Assembly: GCA_038212215.1 (NCBI GenBank)
Contig: JBBQUT010000015.1
Coordinates: 27,459-91,458, forward strand
Direction of reading: 5' to 3'
Length of the DNA: 64,000 nt
Origin: JALZAI01 sp038212215
GTDB taxonomy: Bacteria > Actinomycetota > Actinomycetes > Mycobacteriales > Jatrophihabitantaceae
In this document: positions 43,690-52,829 of the stretch, piece after piece
Layout: every line of letters starts with the position of its first letter
Position numbering within the stretch: position 1 is the stretch's first letter
Program-made: the position numbers and the translations under genes
The notes under the pieces: model-generated
What the model was told of the DNA's origin: nothing
Databases searched by the model: none
Seen by the model: only the letters and a program-made list of their open reading frames with translations

Positions 43690-43732
43690 ACGGGCCAGGC
43701 CTAGGCCGCAAAGCGAATCAGGCTTGGCCCGT
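43690..43732 (+). terminator. Hairpin after the DUF305 gene
   Basis: Arms ACGGGCCAGGCCT (43690-43702) and AGGCTTGGCCCGT (43720-43732) pair over 13 positions with one mismatch and a 17-nt loop, 9 nt after the stop codon. There is no U-tract, as is common for actinobacterial terminators. Confidence 0.6.
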
Positions 43733-44270
43733 CCGCGGGCTCGCGGGCACCGAAGCACGCTTTCACCGACCGCACCCGCTCGTCGGAAGTGCTGACCTGA
43801 GGTTGGTACTGGCAACCAGTTCGCCGCGCCGTAGGGCCGCCGCGCAATTGTTCGACGGTCTGCAATCGATCGCGGCTGTACGGATCTTCGGCGGTGGTGT
43901 ACGTCGCAATATGGCTGCGTGCGTGCTTGGCCACCTACGTCGCCTGAGCGCACGGCTACACACGCAGACCGGCGCTGCCGACAACCCCGCACGCACTTCG
44001 CTGCGCGCCATCGGAGCCTGACCCATCCAATGCGACAGGCCATCTCGACAAGCACTCCCGCGCCGAAAGGTTGGCGACGCAGTGATGCTTGCGCTCAACC
44101 GGGGCAAGGCCGCACCGAGGCTGGGGGTGAAAGTCGGCGCGAGGCAGGAGCCGCACGGCACAGGTGCGCCTGAGTATGTAGGGCTGTCGCGTGCTTGGTG
44201 CAGATTATCGGGCTGGGCATGGCCAAGATCGAGCTGGCTACCGCGCAGAACATCGCCGCCCCTGCATGCG
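43733..44270. other. No convincing gene
   Basis: About 540 bp with overlapping frames on both strands but no recognisable motif or good ribosome site. It separates the DUF305 unit from the ArsR/CDF divergon. Confidence 0.45.
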
Positions 44271-44627
44271 TCACTCGTGAACAGGCTCGCCACTGACCTG
44301 GTGATCGGCGTGGAACAACCCCTCGGTTAGCAGCGCATGGACGTGGCCACCGCGCAGGCGATAGAGGATTCGTCGACCCTCTCGCCGGGTGCTCACCAGC
44401 CCAGCCAAACGGAGCTTGGACAGGTGTTGACTGGCCACGCTCTGGCGAGCGTTCGCGGCGGCCGCCAACGCCGTCACGTCCCGTTCGCCATCACGCATTG
44501 CCCAGAGCATGCGGATCCGCGTCGGATCGCTCAACAACGAAAACGCGAGCGCTGCCTGATCGACCTGCTCAGGGCCGAGCTCGTCCGGATGGCTACGCGC
44601 AACGCGCGAACGGTGAGGCCGGGACAC
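44271..44627 (-). CDS. ArsR/SmtB-family zinc-type repressor
   Basis: The 118-residue winged-helix protein contains LAFSLLSDPTRIRMLWAMRD, ARQSVASQHLSKLRLAGLVS and a wing RREGRRILYRLRGG. The C-terminal helix carries His residues (GGHVHALLTEGLFHADH), matching the alpha-5 D/HxH...HxxH site of SmtB/CzrA-type zinc sensors. It is divergent from the CDF gene with a 63-bp spacer containing an inverted repeat, so it should repress the exporter until Zn or a similar ion binds. Confidence 0.9.
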   Translation of the reverse strand: MSRPHRSRVARSHPDELGPEQVDQAALAFSLLSDPTRIRMLWAMRDGERDVTALAAAANARQSVASQHLSKLRLAGLVSTRREGRRILYRLRGGHVHALLTEGLFHADHQVSGEPVHE

Positions 44628-44647
44628 GCGCCCACCCTAGCTGCCAA

Positions 44648-44664
44648 TTGCTATACATTCGCAA
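44648..44664. promoter_or_regulatory. Operator candidate in the ArsR-CDF divergon
   Basis: TTGCTATACATTCGCAA has inverted TTGC/GCAA ends and lies in the AT-rich spacer between the two divergent starts, where an ArsR-family operator is expected. Confidence 0.45.
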
Positions 44665-44690
44665 CTACGCATACGACGTAGTGTGAGCCC

Positions 44691-45755
44691 GTGACCGCCC
44701 ACGACCACAGCCACCCCGAGCATCAACCCCACCAGCACGACACCGACGACCGCGGCGCCGGCCACAGCCACGCCGCCGGTCATGAGCACGAGCACGCAAG
44801 CTCGCTGTGGGCGAGAGCCCGGCACGCCTTATCCGAGATGTTCGGCGGCCACTCGCACGACTCAGCCGACCAGGTCGATCAGGTCTTGGAGGCGGACGCC
44901 GACGGCCGGCGCGCGCTACTGGTCAGCCTCGTTCTGCTCGCGCTCACCGCAGCCCTGCAGGGCGTCGTCGTCGTGTTCACCGGATCGGTCGCGCTGCTCG
45001 GCGACACGTTGCACAACGTCGCCGACGCCCTCACCGCGCTGCCACTGTTGCTGGCGTTCCGCCTCGCCCGCCGCCCACCGACCAAGCGCTACACCTACGG
45101 CTACGGACGCGCTGAAGACCTTGCCGGGGTTTTCGTGATCGCGATGATCACGCTGTCCTCCGTGCTCGCCGCCTACGAGGCGATCGGCCGACTCATCCAT
45201 CCCCGCGACGTCAAACACCTGTGGGCCGTCGCTCTCGCTGCAGTGATCGGGTTCATCGGCAACGAGGTCGTTGCCCAGCACCGCATCAGCGTCGGACGCC
45301 GAATCGGATCGGCCGCGCTGGTCGCGGACGGTCTGCACGCCCGAACCGACGGGTTCACCAGCCTCGCGGTCCTGCTCGGCGCCGGAGGGGTTGCATTGGG
45401 CTGGCGCCAAGCCGACCCGATCATCGGCCTTGTCATCACCGCCGCGATTCTCGGCGTACTACGTTCGGCAGTGAAGCAGGTCGGCGCCCGGCTGATGGAC
45501 GCGGTCGACCCACAGCTCGTCGACCAGGCCACTGCCGCCGTGTCCTCCGTGGCGGGTATCACTTCGGTCCGCGAGTTGCGTATCCGCTGGATCGGCCACA
45601 CGCTGCGCGCCGAAGTGGACGCGACGGTGGATCAGTCGCTCACGCTCGTCGACGCCCACGACCTGGCCCACCACGCCGAAGAGCACCTCCTCGCGGGCCT
45701 CCCACGACTCACGGGCGCGACGATTCACATCAGCCCAACCAGCGGGAATCCGTAG
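44691..45755 (+). CDS. CDF-family zinc/divalent cation exporter
   Basis: The 354-residue protein starts at GTG 44691 with a His-rich N-terminus (HDHSHPEHQPHQHDTDD, HSHAAGHEHEH). Six transmembrane helices carry the site-A motifs HNVAD (LLGDTLHNVADALTALP) and HxxxD (VADGLHARTDGFTSLAVLLG), and the cytoplasmic domain ends with DAHDLAHHAEEHLL. It exchanges Zn2+ or related ions for protons. Regulated by the divergent ArsR gene. Confidence 0.94.
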   Translation: MTAHDHSHPEHQPHQHDTDDRGAGHSHAAGHEHEHASSLWARARHALSEMFGGHSHDSADQVDQVLEADADGRRALLVSLVLLALTAALQGVVVVFTGSVALLGDTLHNVADALTALPLLLAFRLARRPPTKRYTYGYGRAEDLAGVFVIAMITLSSVLAAYEAIGRLIHPRDVKHLWAVALAAVIGFIGNEVVAQHRISVGRRIGSAALVADGLHARTDGFTSLAVLLGAGGVALGWRQADPIIGLVITAAILGVLRSAVKQVGARLMDAVDPQLVDQATAAVSSVAGITSVRELRIRWIGHTLRAEVDATVDQSLTLVDAHDLAHHAEEHLLAGLPRLTGATIHISPTSGNP

Positions 45756-46165
45756 GCGACGCCGCCCGCGTTACGGTCTGGACATGTCGCGACTCAGGGT
45801 CACCCTAGTGACCCGCGCGGCTTGTCGACGTCATCGAGGAGCCGGTGAAGGCGATCGCCGTGTGGCGCTCGGCTTCGCACTGCCAGCCGGGTCCGTAAGC
45901 GTCGGTGATCAGCGTGGTTTCAGCGTCGAGCCGTTCGCGCAGCCAAGGCGCGTAGACGTCGGTCCTGATGAACCCCAGGCAGGTCAGGTAGATCCGGCGT
46001 GAGCTCGCCCCGCTTGCCGACGCGCTGCCATGACTAGCGTCTACTCCCGCCGGCAGCGCAAGCACAGCAGAGACCAGCAGAGCCTTCAGAGTGGGCTGGT
46101 CGTCGATGGATGTTCCCCATGCCGCTATCTGGGCGCTACCAGCAACTTCTCGCCTGGCGTCAAGG
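45756..46165. other. No convincing gene
   Basis: About 410 bp. A minus-strand frame (45805-46065) contains RRIYLTCLGFIRTDVYAPWL and LITDAYGPGWQCEAERHTAI, which could be a fragment of an unknown protein, but no family is recognised and no ribosome site is seen. Confidence 0.4.
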
Positions 46166-46183
46166 AACCCCCCTCAGGTATGC
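46166..46183. promoter_or_regulatory. CsoR-type box
   Basis: AACCCCCCTCAGGTATG is a C-tract/GGTA half-palindrome about 27 bp before the CsoR GTG, in the position of an autoregulatory CsoR operator. Confidence 0.45.
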
Positions 46184-46208
46184 TGGCGGCCACATATGGG
46201 AGGGTCCC

Positions 46209-46490
46209 GTGCAGGGGTACACGCAGAATAAGGACGACTACCTCAAGCGGCTGCGGCGCATCGAGGGGCAAGTTCGCGGCATAGCCAAGATGGTCGACGA
46301 TGACAAGTACTGCATCGACGTCCTCACCCAAGTCAGCGCCGCGACCCGCGCGCTGCAGTCGGTCGCCCTCGGCCTGCTCGAGGAGCACATTGGCAGCTGC
46401 GTCGTCGACGCCGCGAGGGCCGGCGGCGACGAGGCGGACGTCAAGGTGAAGGAGGCCGCGAACGCGATCGCGCGCCTGGTCCGGTCCTGA
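46209..46490 (+). CDS. csoR: Copper-sensing CsoR repressor
   Basis: The 93-residue protein from GTG 46209 (GGGAGGG at 4-nt spacing) has the full CsoR signature: YLKRLRRIEGQVRGIAKM, and the Cu(I) ligands C35 (YCIDVL), H60 and C64 (EEHIGSC). It should repress copper-export genes until Cu(I) binds. CsoR-like boxes occur upstream of it and around 47123-47192, so the P-type ATPase region downstream is a likely target. Confidence 0.93.
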   Translation: MQGYTQNKDDYLKRLRRIEGQVRGIAKMVDDDKYCIDVLTQVSAATRALQSVALGLLEEHIGSCVVDAARAGGDEADVKVKEAANAIARLVRS

Positions 46491-46693
46491 CCCGCGTTAC
46501 CGCTAAGCCGACGTGCAGGCAGATGGTGAGCGGAAAGCCGTGTGAACAAGCGCGAGCAGGTACGCCGAGTTAGTTGCCCATCACTTGCCGTCCCGCTTGC
46601 TGCGAATTCTCGCTTACTGCGGAAGTGGACGAAGCAAGATCACGGAGATCGCGGTGGCGACAACGACGAGCGGCCACAGAGCGTCGTCGGCGC

Positions 46694-47029
46694 TCAACGC
46701 GAGCCTTCTGATTGCGTGCTGTCGTAAGCGAGCTCGCTCATCAGCCGGTGGTAATCGGATGGGCTCATTGCCCCCGCGAACAGCTGACCAGTGAGCTCGG
46801 TTTCGCGCGCCTCGGCGAGCGTGTCCGGTGTCGCGCCGCCGGGAAGTTCGTTCGCGCTGCGGGCGCCCATCGCATGGCGCAGCCGGTCCAGGTCCACCCC
46901 GTCCGGGTCGCGGTCGAGTTGCCGCAGCACCGGGTTGCGGGAGCGTCGGCCGCCGACGGCACTGCGCCCGTCGCGATAGGCGAGGCGAGCCAGCCAGAGC
47001 AGCAGCGCGAGTCCGATAACGGTCGCCAT
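46694..47029 (-). CDS. SHOCT-like small membrane protein
   Basis: The 111-residue protein starts at ATG 47029, after GGAAGG. A single N-terminal helix (MATVIGLALLLWLARLAYRD) precedes a basic region and a C-terminal SHOCT-like helix (ETELTGQLFAGAMSPSDYHR). Function unknown. It is divergent from the copper operon that begins near 47259, sharing the regulatory region between them. Confidence 0.65.
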   Translation of the reverse strand: MATVIGLALLLWLARLAYRDGRSAVGGRRSRNPVLRQLDRDPDGVDLDRLRHAMGARSANELPGGATPDTLAEARETELTGQLFAGAMSPSDYHRLMSELAYDSTQSEGSR

Positions 47030-47122
47030 GTCCGACGCCTTCCGTGCGTTGAGTGCGTGGTCCGCGCTCAGAGCCATAGCGCGGCGCAAAGCGATGATCT
47101 GTCGTCACCTACCTTGCCTGCA

Positions 47123-47192
47123 GATACCGGTGCGGGGTATAGGCCTAAGTCCTAGGCTGCATAGGACTTTATGCCCTTACCCGGGAGGGGTA
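47123..47192. promoter_or_regulatory. Cluster of palindromes, CsoR-like and other
   Basis: Three palindromes lie in 70 bp: ATACCGGTGCGGGGTAT (47124-47140) and TACCCGGGAGGGGTA (47178-47192), both of CsoR-box type, and AAGTCCTA-GGCTGCA-TAGGACTT (47147-47169), a perfect 8-bp inverted repeat with a 7-nt spacer that does not resemble a CsoR box. The cluster sits between divergent genes and probably integrates two regulators. Confidence 0.6.
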
Positions 47193-47215
47193 GACGGAGC
47201 AGGGTGACTACGTAA

Positions 47216-47238
47216 GCCCGCCGGAATGCCCGGCGGGC
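47216..47238 (+). promoter_or_regulatory. Leader hairpin before the metal operon
   Basis: GCCCGCCGG and CCGGCGGGC form a perfect 9-bp stem with a 5-nt loop, 8 nt before GAGGAGG. It could be an attenuator or protect the 5' end; no U-tract follows. Confidence 0.5.
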
Positions 47239-47656
47239 AGCCACGAGGAGGTGGCGTCATGGCGGGCACCACAGACGCAACCCACCGCCGCGAGGCGGTC
47301 ACCGGGCTCTTGGCCCAAGACTGCAGTGCGCATCGCACTCGACCCCGTTTAGCCCATCGACGCCACGCCGAAATGGACACCACACTCCCGCCACAACCAC
47401 CTCGACCAGCTCGCCCAAGGCACTTCAGCCCAGCCCAGTCGGCTGAACTCGTTGTTCGACTCCTGGCGCGAACTGCAGCCCCCGCACCCGTTGTTCTGGG
47501 CAACGCCGGTCGCGGGGACGGAGACTTTGATCGCACTCGCACCGATGGCGCGCGAGCGCAGACACCAACGCGCTGGTCTCGTCGCCGGTCGTCGCGCGAC
47601 ATCGTCACGGCACCGCGTAACGAGTCCTTGACGGAACCTGACCCAGGGAGGTCATC
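47239..47656 (+). other. Unclear or degraded coding stretch
   Basis: GAGGAGG and an ATG at 47259 begin a frame (MAGTTDATHRREAVTGLLAQ) that runs to 47672, but from about 47370 another frame (LDQLAQGTSAQPSRLNSLFD, LFWATPVAGTETLIALAPMA) looks more protein-like. I suspect a frameshifted small gene of unknown family. Confidence 0.35.
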
Positions 47657-47836
47657 ATGCTCAACTTTCTGACTGCGAACTGGTATTGGATCCTGTTCCT
47701 CGGCGCCATGTTCCTGATGCACGCCGGACACGGTGGACATGGTGGCGGCTGCGGCGGGCACGGTTCGGGGCACGGCACGAGCGGCGAGCACGAGCGGCCG
47801 CCGGTCAGCCTGGACAAGCACGCCGGGCACGCCTAG
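47657..47836 (+). CDS. Short His-rich membrane protein (DUF2933-like)
   Basis: The 59-residue product MLNFLTANWYWILFLGAMFL, then MHAGHGGHGGGCGGHG, has one transmembrane helix followed by a His/Gly-rich tail with one Cys. GGGAGG lies 6 nt upstream. Such proteins accompany copper ATPase and YHS genes and probably bind metal at the membrane surface. It is too short for most length filters. Confidence 0.75.
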   Translation: MLNFLTANWYWILFLGAMFLMHAGHGGHGGGCGGHGSGHGTSGEHERPPVSLDKHAGHA

Positions 47837-48025
47837 GCCGCCAGGGGCTTGGCCGCGGCGGTTGGCGACACTCGGCCCCCGGGAGGCGAGCTGGCTCACC
47901 AGCACACACTGCGCCGGGCGAGCAGGGTTCGGGCGCCGAGTAGCGCGATTGCTAAGCAAGACTCGCCACGCGCCACCAAACCATCATCGACCGGTCGAGG
48001 CCGACCAACTAGATGGAGACACCCG

Positions 48026-48190
48026 ATGGCCACCACGACCGACCCGTTGTGCAGCATGACGATCGAGGATGCCCCGACCGCCCCGCGCACAACCCACTTC
48101 GGTCACACCCACCGGTTCTGCAGCGTGGCATGCCGCGACCGCTTCACCGCCCACCCCGACAGTTATCTGCCCGAGGGGCAGCCGCGGTGA
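48026..48190 (+). CDS. Single YHS-domain protein
   Basis: The 54-residue protein MATTTDPLCSMTIEDAPTAP, ending HRFCSVACRDRFTAHPDSYL, is one YHS (TRASH-like) domain with the DPxC and FCSxxC cysteines, a soft-metal site. GGAG lies 8 nt upstream. It probably acts as a metallochaperone for the ATPase 440 bp downstream. Confidence 0.85.
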   Translation: MATTTDPLCSMTIEDAPTAPRTTHFGHTHRFCSVACRDRFTAHPDSYLPEGQPR

Positions 48191-48634
48191 TGGTTGAACC
48201 GCGCGAGTTCGACGAACCGCCCCGGCCGCCGTGGCCGGGGCGGATGCTCGTCGTGACTGCCGGCAAGGGGCCCCGCTTCGTCGCGATCCGCTACGGGCTG
48301 GCCGACGCACCCGTGCAGTGGTTCGCAGCGCTGCGCGCCCCTGCTGGCCGGCGGCGCATTGTTGTCGGTCGGAGTCCTGCTGAGGCGTCCCCCGCCGCCG
48401 CGCGCGGCGTGGTCGGGTATCGCGATCACCGCCAGCACCCTGCTGGCCCGCGGACTGACCCGGGTGCTGATTGGGGTGCTGATTGGGGTGTCGGGGGACC
48501 TGGCCCGCCGCTGCGTCGAGTTCGGTGTGCATCGACGACGGGGTCACGCTCACCCTGCACGCCAAGCAGCCCGGCGAAGCGATGCACCACAACGACGGAC
48601 CGCAAGTTGACGAAGCCCGGAAGGAAGCGCCATG
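48190..48634 (+). pseudogene. Degraded small membrane protein gene
   Basis: Protein-like pieces lie in different frames: PVQWFAALRAP, then LLRRPPPPRAAWSGIAITAS with LLARGLTRVLIGVLIGV (DUF2892-like helices), then CIDDGVTLTLHAKQPGEAMH ending at the TGA next to the ATPase start. An 11-bp duplication (GTGCTGATTGG) at 48467-48488 is one visible lesion. I infer a frameshifted membrane protein of the operon. Confidence 0.5.
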
Positions 48635-51214
48635 AAAATGTCTAAGCGCAGCGACCCGAACGCGCCCGCGTCTATGGACGACCGCGGCGAGCACGGTCGA
48701 AAGGACCACAGCACCGTGGTGCTCGATGTCAGCGGCCTGCAATGGGCCTCGGAGCAGAACGTCGTGCGTGCATCGCTTGGGCGTCGACCCGGCGTGCTGC
48801 ACGTCGAGGTCAACCCGGTCTCGCAGACCGCGACCGTGGCCTTCGACCCTGCCCGCACCTCCCTGGCGCAATTGCGCCAGGGGGTCACCGATTGTGGCTA
48901 CCACTGTGCCGGGCAGTCGGTGCCCTCCCACATCTGCGACCCGATGACCGAACCGGACCCTCCGGGGCCGGTGCACACCGACCACAGCGGTCACATAACG
49001 CATGACCCACGCGTCGGCGCGGGGCTGCTCGAGCACGAACACCACCCCGTCAACGCGACGCCGACAGCATCCGCGTCAGACCATGACCTCCACACAGGCC
49101 CCGCCGGTCAGCCCGAGGCGGAGACGATGCGATCGCCGCAGGAGGCGATGGGCCACGGCGGACACGGCGGCATGTCGATGGCGGGCATGGTCCGCGACAT
49201 GCGCAACCGGTTCTTGCTGGCGGCGTTGTTCGCTGTGCCGATCCTGTTGTGGTCACCGATCGGACGTGACGTGTTCGGAGTGCACATCCCGGTCCCGTTC
49301 GGGCTGCGGGTGGACGTCTGGTCGCTGCTGCTGACCCTGCCCGTGATCCTCTACGCCGACACCATTTTCTTCAACGGAGCCCTCCGGGCGCTGCGGGCCC
49401 GCACGCTGGATATGATGGTCCTCGTCGCGACCGCTGTAGGAGCGGGCTGGCTGTACTCCTTCGTCGTCACGCTGACCGGGGGCGGCGACGTGTTCTACGA
49501 GGCGGTCGCGGTCCTGTCGGCGTTTGTGCTTCTTGGGCACTGGTTCGAGATGCGCGCCCGGGGCGGCGCCAACGACGCTATCCGCACCCTGCTTAACCTC
49601 GCGCCGCCGAAGGCCGTCGTGATGCGCGACGGCCAGGAGGTCGAGGTGCCCACCGCCGAGGTGGCGGTCGGCGATGTGCTGCTGGTGCGGCCCGGTTCCA
49701 AGATCGCCGTCGACGGACTCGTCGAAGACGGCGACACCGAGGTCGACGAGTCGATGGTCACCGGCGAAAGCATGCCGGTGCACAAAGAAACCGGCTCGAA
49801 CGTCATCGGTGCCACGATCAACATCAACGGCACGGTGCGGGTGCGGGCCAGCAAGGTCGGCGCCGACACCGCCCTGGCGCAAATCGTCAAGCTTGTTCAG
49901 GAAGCCCAGAACTCCAAAGCCCCCGGCCAGCGGCTGGCCGACCGCGCCGCCTTCTGGCTCGTGTTCGTCGCCCTGCTTGGCGGCGGCCTGACCCTCACTG
50001 TCTGGCTGCTGACCGGCAGCCCGCTGGCCACCGCCATGCTGTTCGCCATCACCGTCGTCGTCGTCACTTGCCCAGACGCACTCGGCCTGGCCACTCCCAC
50101 CGCGATCATGGTCGGAACCGGCCTCGGCGCCCAACGAGGCATCCTGTTCAAGAACGCCACCGCCTTGGAAACCTCAGCGCGTATCCAAGTCGTCGTGATG
50201 GACAAGACCGGCACGCTCACCAAAGGCGAACCCGACGTCACCGACGTCATCACCGACGGCGTCACCGCCGAGGACGAACTGTTGCGCCTGGTCGCCGCCG
50301 TCGAACGCGAGTCCGAACACCCGCTCGCGAAGGCGATCGTGCGGCACGCCCAGCAGCGGGAAGTAGCCATTCCGCGTGCTGAGGGTTTCGAGAACGTCCC
50401 CGGTCACGGCGCCACCGCCCAGGTCGAAGGCAAGCGGGTCGCGGTGGGCAGCATGCGGCTGATGACCCGCGACAACGTCGAGCTCGGTGTACTCGCAGCC
50501 CGGCGCAATGAGGTAGCGGCAGGGGGTCGCACCGCGGTAGTCGCCGCGATCGACGGCATAGCCGTGGGTGTCATCGGCGTCGCTGACGCGATCCGCGACA
50601 CCTCCGCAGCGGCCGTCGCTGCATTACACGAAGTGGGCATCCAGGTGGTCATGTTGACCGGGGACAATGAGGCGACAGCGAAACGCATCGCTTCCCAGCT
50701 CGGGATCGACACCGTCATCGCGGAGGTGCTACCCGGCGACAAAGCCGCCAAGGTGAGCGAGCTGCAGGCGGCGGGACGGAAGGTCGCCATGGTTGGTGAC
50801 GGCGTCAACGACGCCCCGGCCCTGGCCCAGGCCGACCTAGGCATCGCGATCGGCGCCGGCACCGACGTCGCGATCGACACCGCCGACGTGGTGCTCATGC
50901 GCTCCGATCCCCTCGATGTCGCAGTGGCACTGCGAATCGGCCGCGGCACGCTGCGCAAGGAACGACAAAACCTGGGCTGGGCCGTCGGCTACAACACCAT
51001 CGCGCTGCCCATCGCGGCCGGCGTCTTCCAACCCGCGTTCGGTCTCGTGCTGCGCCCAGAAATCGCGGCCCTGACCATGGCCGGGTCCAGCCTCATCGTC
51101 GCCGTGAATGCGCTGGCACTCAAACGACTGCGCCTACCCGCGGTGACCGTCGCGGCGCCGTCGGCACAGCCCGGGACGCGGCCAGCGGTCACCGACGAAC
51201 GGCAGCGCATATGA
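48632..51214 (+). CDS. P1B-type heavy-metal ATPase with CPD motif
   Basis: The 860-residue pump has an N-terminal HMA-like fold lacking GMxCxxC (DVSGLQWASEQNVVRASLGR) but with DCGYHCAG and HICD cysteines, a His-rich linker (GHGGHGGMSMAGM), eight transmembrane helices, TGES actuator motif, C480-P481-D482 in helix 6, phosphorylated D524 (DKTGT), SEHPLAKAIV and GDGVNDAP. CPD replaces the CPC of CopA or CPH of CopB. GGAAGG precedes the ATG by 6 nt. It follows a YHS protein and small His-rich protein. Cu or another soft metal is likely; specificity is uncertain because of CPD. Confidence 0.93.
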   Translation: MKMSKRSDPNAPASMDDRGEHGRKDHSTVVLDVSGLQWASEQNVVRASLGRRPGVLHVEVNPVSQTATVAFDPARTSLAQLRQGVTDCGYHCAGQSVPSHICDPMTEPDPPGPVHTDHSGHITHDPRVGAGLLEHEHHPVNATPTASASDHDLHTGPAGQPEAETMRSPQEAMGHGGHGGMSMAGMVRDMRNRFLLAALFAVPILLWSPIGRDVFGVHIPVPFGLRVDVWSLLLTLPVILYADTIFFNGALRALRARTLDMMVLVATAVGAGWLYSFVVTLTGGGDVFYEAVAVLSAFVLLGHWFEMRARGGANDAIRTLLNLAPPKAVVMRDGQEVEVPTAEVAVGDVLLVRPGSKIAVDGLVEDGDTEVDESMVTGESMPVHKETGSNVIGATININGTVRVRASKVGADTALAQIVKLVQEAQNSKAPGQRLADRAAFWLVFVALLGGGLTLTVWLLTGSPLATAMLFAITVVVVTCPDALGLATPTAIMVGTGLGAQRGILFKNATALETSARIQVVVMDKTGTLTKGEPDVTDVITDGVTAEDELLRLVAAVERESEHPLAKAIVRHAQQREVAIPRAEGFENVPGHGATAQVEGKRVAVGSMRLMTRDNVELGVLAARRNEVAAGGRTAVVAAIDGIAVGVIGVADAIRDTSAAAVAALHEVGIQVVMLTGDNEATAKRIASQLGIDTVIAEVLPGDKAAKVSELQAAGRKVAMVGDGVNDAPALAQADLGIAIGAGTDVAIDTADVVLMRSDPLDVAVALRIGRGTLRKERQNLGWAVGYNTIALPIAAGVFQPAFGLVLRPEIAALTMAGSSLIVAVNALALKRLRLPAVTVAAPSAQPGTRPAVTDERQRI

Positions 51215-51964
51215 CCGGCCCTGCCGCCGTGCCCAGGGGCATCGACAACCACGGGACGCCCTCGTCTGACGCTGCCCCCGACGCGCCGGTGGATGCCACG
51301 CGGCACAGCGGCACCGCCACCGGCGGACGTGGGCCGGACTGCAGTGGGTCGGCGTGCGGGCCGTGCGTGGCTGAACTGTCCTCGCCCGGGGACTGTCTTG
51401 CGGCGCTGCGCGCGGCCCTAGCACGCGAGACCGAAGCGCTAGTGACCCTCACCCACCTGCTGCCTGCGTCCAGCCGCCGTCCTCGTCCTGTTCTGCGACA
51501 GCGATGCAGGGCCCACCGTGTTGCTGACCAAACGCACCGCCGATCTCACCCACTACCCCCAACAGCGCGTCTTTCCGGGCGGCGCCACCGACACGAGCGA
51601 TGAAGGCCCGGTCGCGGCCGCCCTGCGAAAGGCCGCCGAAGAGGTCGGCCTCGACCCGGACACCGTGCACATCCTCGGCACGCTCCCAGCCCTCGGCCTG
51701 CCAGACAGCGGATTCCTCGTCACGCTGGTGATCGGCTGGACCAACGATCCCCGCGTTCCATACGGGGCGATCAGGCCGAAGTCAGCGCGATCCACAACAT
51801 CGTCGCCCGCGACCTGGTCGCCCACCCTCGCCTCGTGTATGAACATTGACGATCACGCCGGCTCACCCACCGGGTCGGTGCTGAGCCTGCTCGGCCGGAT
51901 GACGGCCGATGTGCTCAACCTCCTGCCTCCTTCCTTGGCGGTGACGACACCGTCCACGACCTGA
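51211..51964 (+). pseudogene. Nudix hydrolase, frameshifted
   Basis: An ATG overlapping the ATPase stop opens an Ala/Cys-rich frame ending in RETEALVTLTHLLP. A second frame holds the CoA-pyrophosphatase-like core AAVLVLFCDSDAGPTVLLTK and the Nudix box GGATDTSDEGPVAAALRKAA with EEVGL, and a third frame holds AEVSAIHNIVARDLVAHPRL. The box has RK where RE is expected. At least two frameshifts and this substitution suggest loss of function. Confidence 0.65.
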
Positions 51965-52119
51965 TCATCGCCTCGGCAATGAGGCCGTCACGGCCGGTGC
52001 CGAGATGCCGGGCCGCACCCAATTTCTTCACGCGATCACATGGCTGGCTTCACACGATCCATGTAACGGTCGGGCACGCTTTGGCCATACCGAAGCTTCA
52101 TGGAGAGAAAGGAACGGAA

Positions 52120-52311
52120 ATGTGCGGCATACACGATCACGCCGATCACCAGGAGACTCAGAACCACAAGCACGGGCACTGCGGGCATTGCGACAATGTG
52201 GATCCCACCCTCGAGCAGTTCACGAGCCGACGCGACGAGTCGGACCGAGACATCGGTGCGCGGGAACCGCTCGAACAGCCGAGCGCAGATCGGCTGCAAC
52301 GCACCAGCTGA
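52120..52311 (+). CDS. Small His/Cys-rich protein
   Basis: The 63-residue protein MCGIHDHADHQETQNHKHGH, then CGHCDNVDPTLEQF, follows AAGGAA at 5-nt spacing. Seven His and four Cys are in the first 26 residues, suggesting a soluble metal-binding peptide. An antisense frame with a hydrophobic helix covers the same DNA and could be the real gene; I favour the plus strand because of the ribosome site and the metal context. Confidence 0.4.
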   Translation: MCGIHDHADHQETQNHKHGHCGHCDNVDPTLEQFTSRRDESDRDIGAREPLEQPSADRLQRTS

Positions 52312-52829
52312 CCGACATCCGGGCTACGCCAACCAGGTCACCACGTCGATGCAGCGGTAGGACCTTCGCACACGCTGCGCCCGTGCGCCCGATCGCGGCC
52401 GCGCCGACCGCCCGGAAAGGTGGGCAGCCGACGCCCAACCCTGCCGTTGCTGCCGCCGTGGCAGGCGGCATGTGGTCAGACCGGCAAGTAGCGACCGGTC
52501 CTCCTCGCCGCGCTCCAGCCGGGCACTAGCCGGCAACCCCAGAACGCGTCGATGATGCCGAAGATCGCGATCACGTGGTGGGCCTCGTGGTCGCCGACCG
52601 TGTCGAGATTGGTGCGCCATGCCCAAGATCGCTGGCTACCGACGTGTGGGCCGTTGGTCGCGCCCACATGTGTTCGGTCCGCCGCAATGGGGTGCTGGCT
52701 AAGTCTGCGAAGCAACGGAGCGGAAGTCAGCGCCGTGGTCAGGGCAACCGGTTCGGCGCCGTAGCACGCGAGGAAGGGTTCTTCGAGTGATGCTTCGTGG
52801 CTGCGCAGCGGGGCGCAACTCCGCGAGAG
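52312..52829. other. No convincing gene
   Basis: About 500 bp without a recognisable gene; short frames on both strands only. Confidence 0.4.

Noticed and set aside
43763..44293. 176-codon minus-strand frame
   Set aside because: No family motif or ribosome site is visible, and its end overlaps the ArsR gene.
48013..48645. 210-codon plus-strand frame across the YHS gene and its downstream region
   Set aside because: It overlaps the YHS gene in another frame and its protein changes character; better frames exist piecewise, suggesting a degraded gene.
52036..52299. Minus-strand 87-codon frame with a hydrophobic helix
   Set aside because: It is antisense to the His/Cys-rich miniprotein, which has a ribosome site; the choice is not certain.
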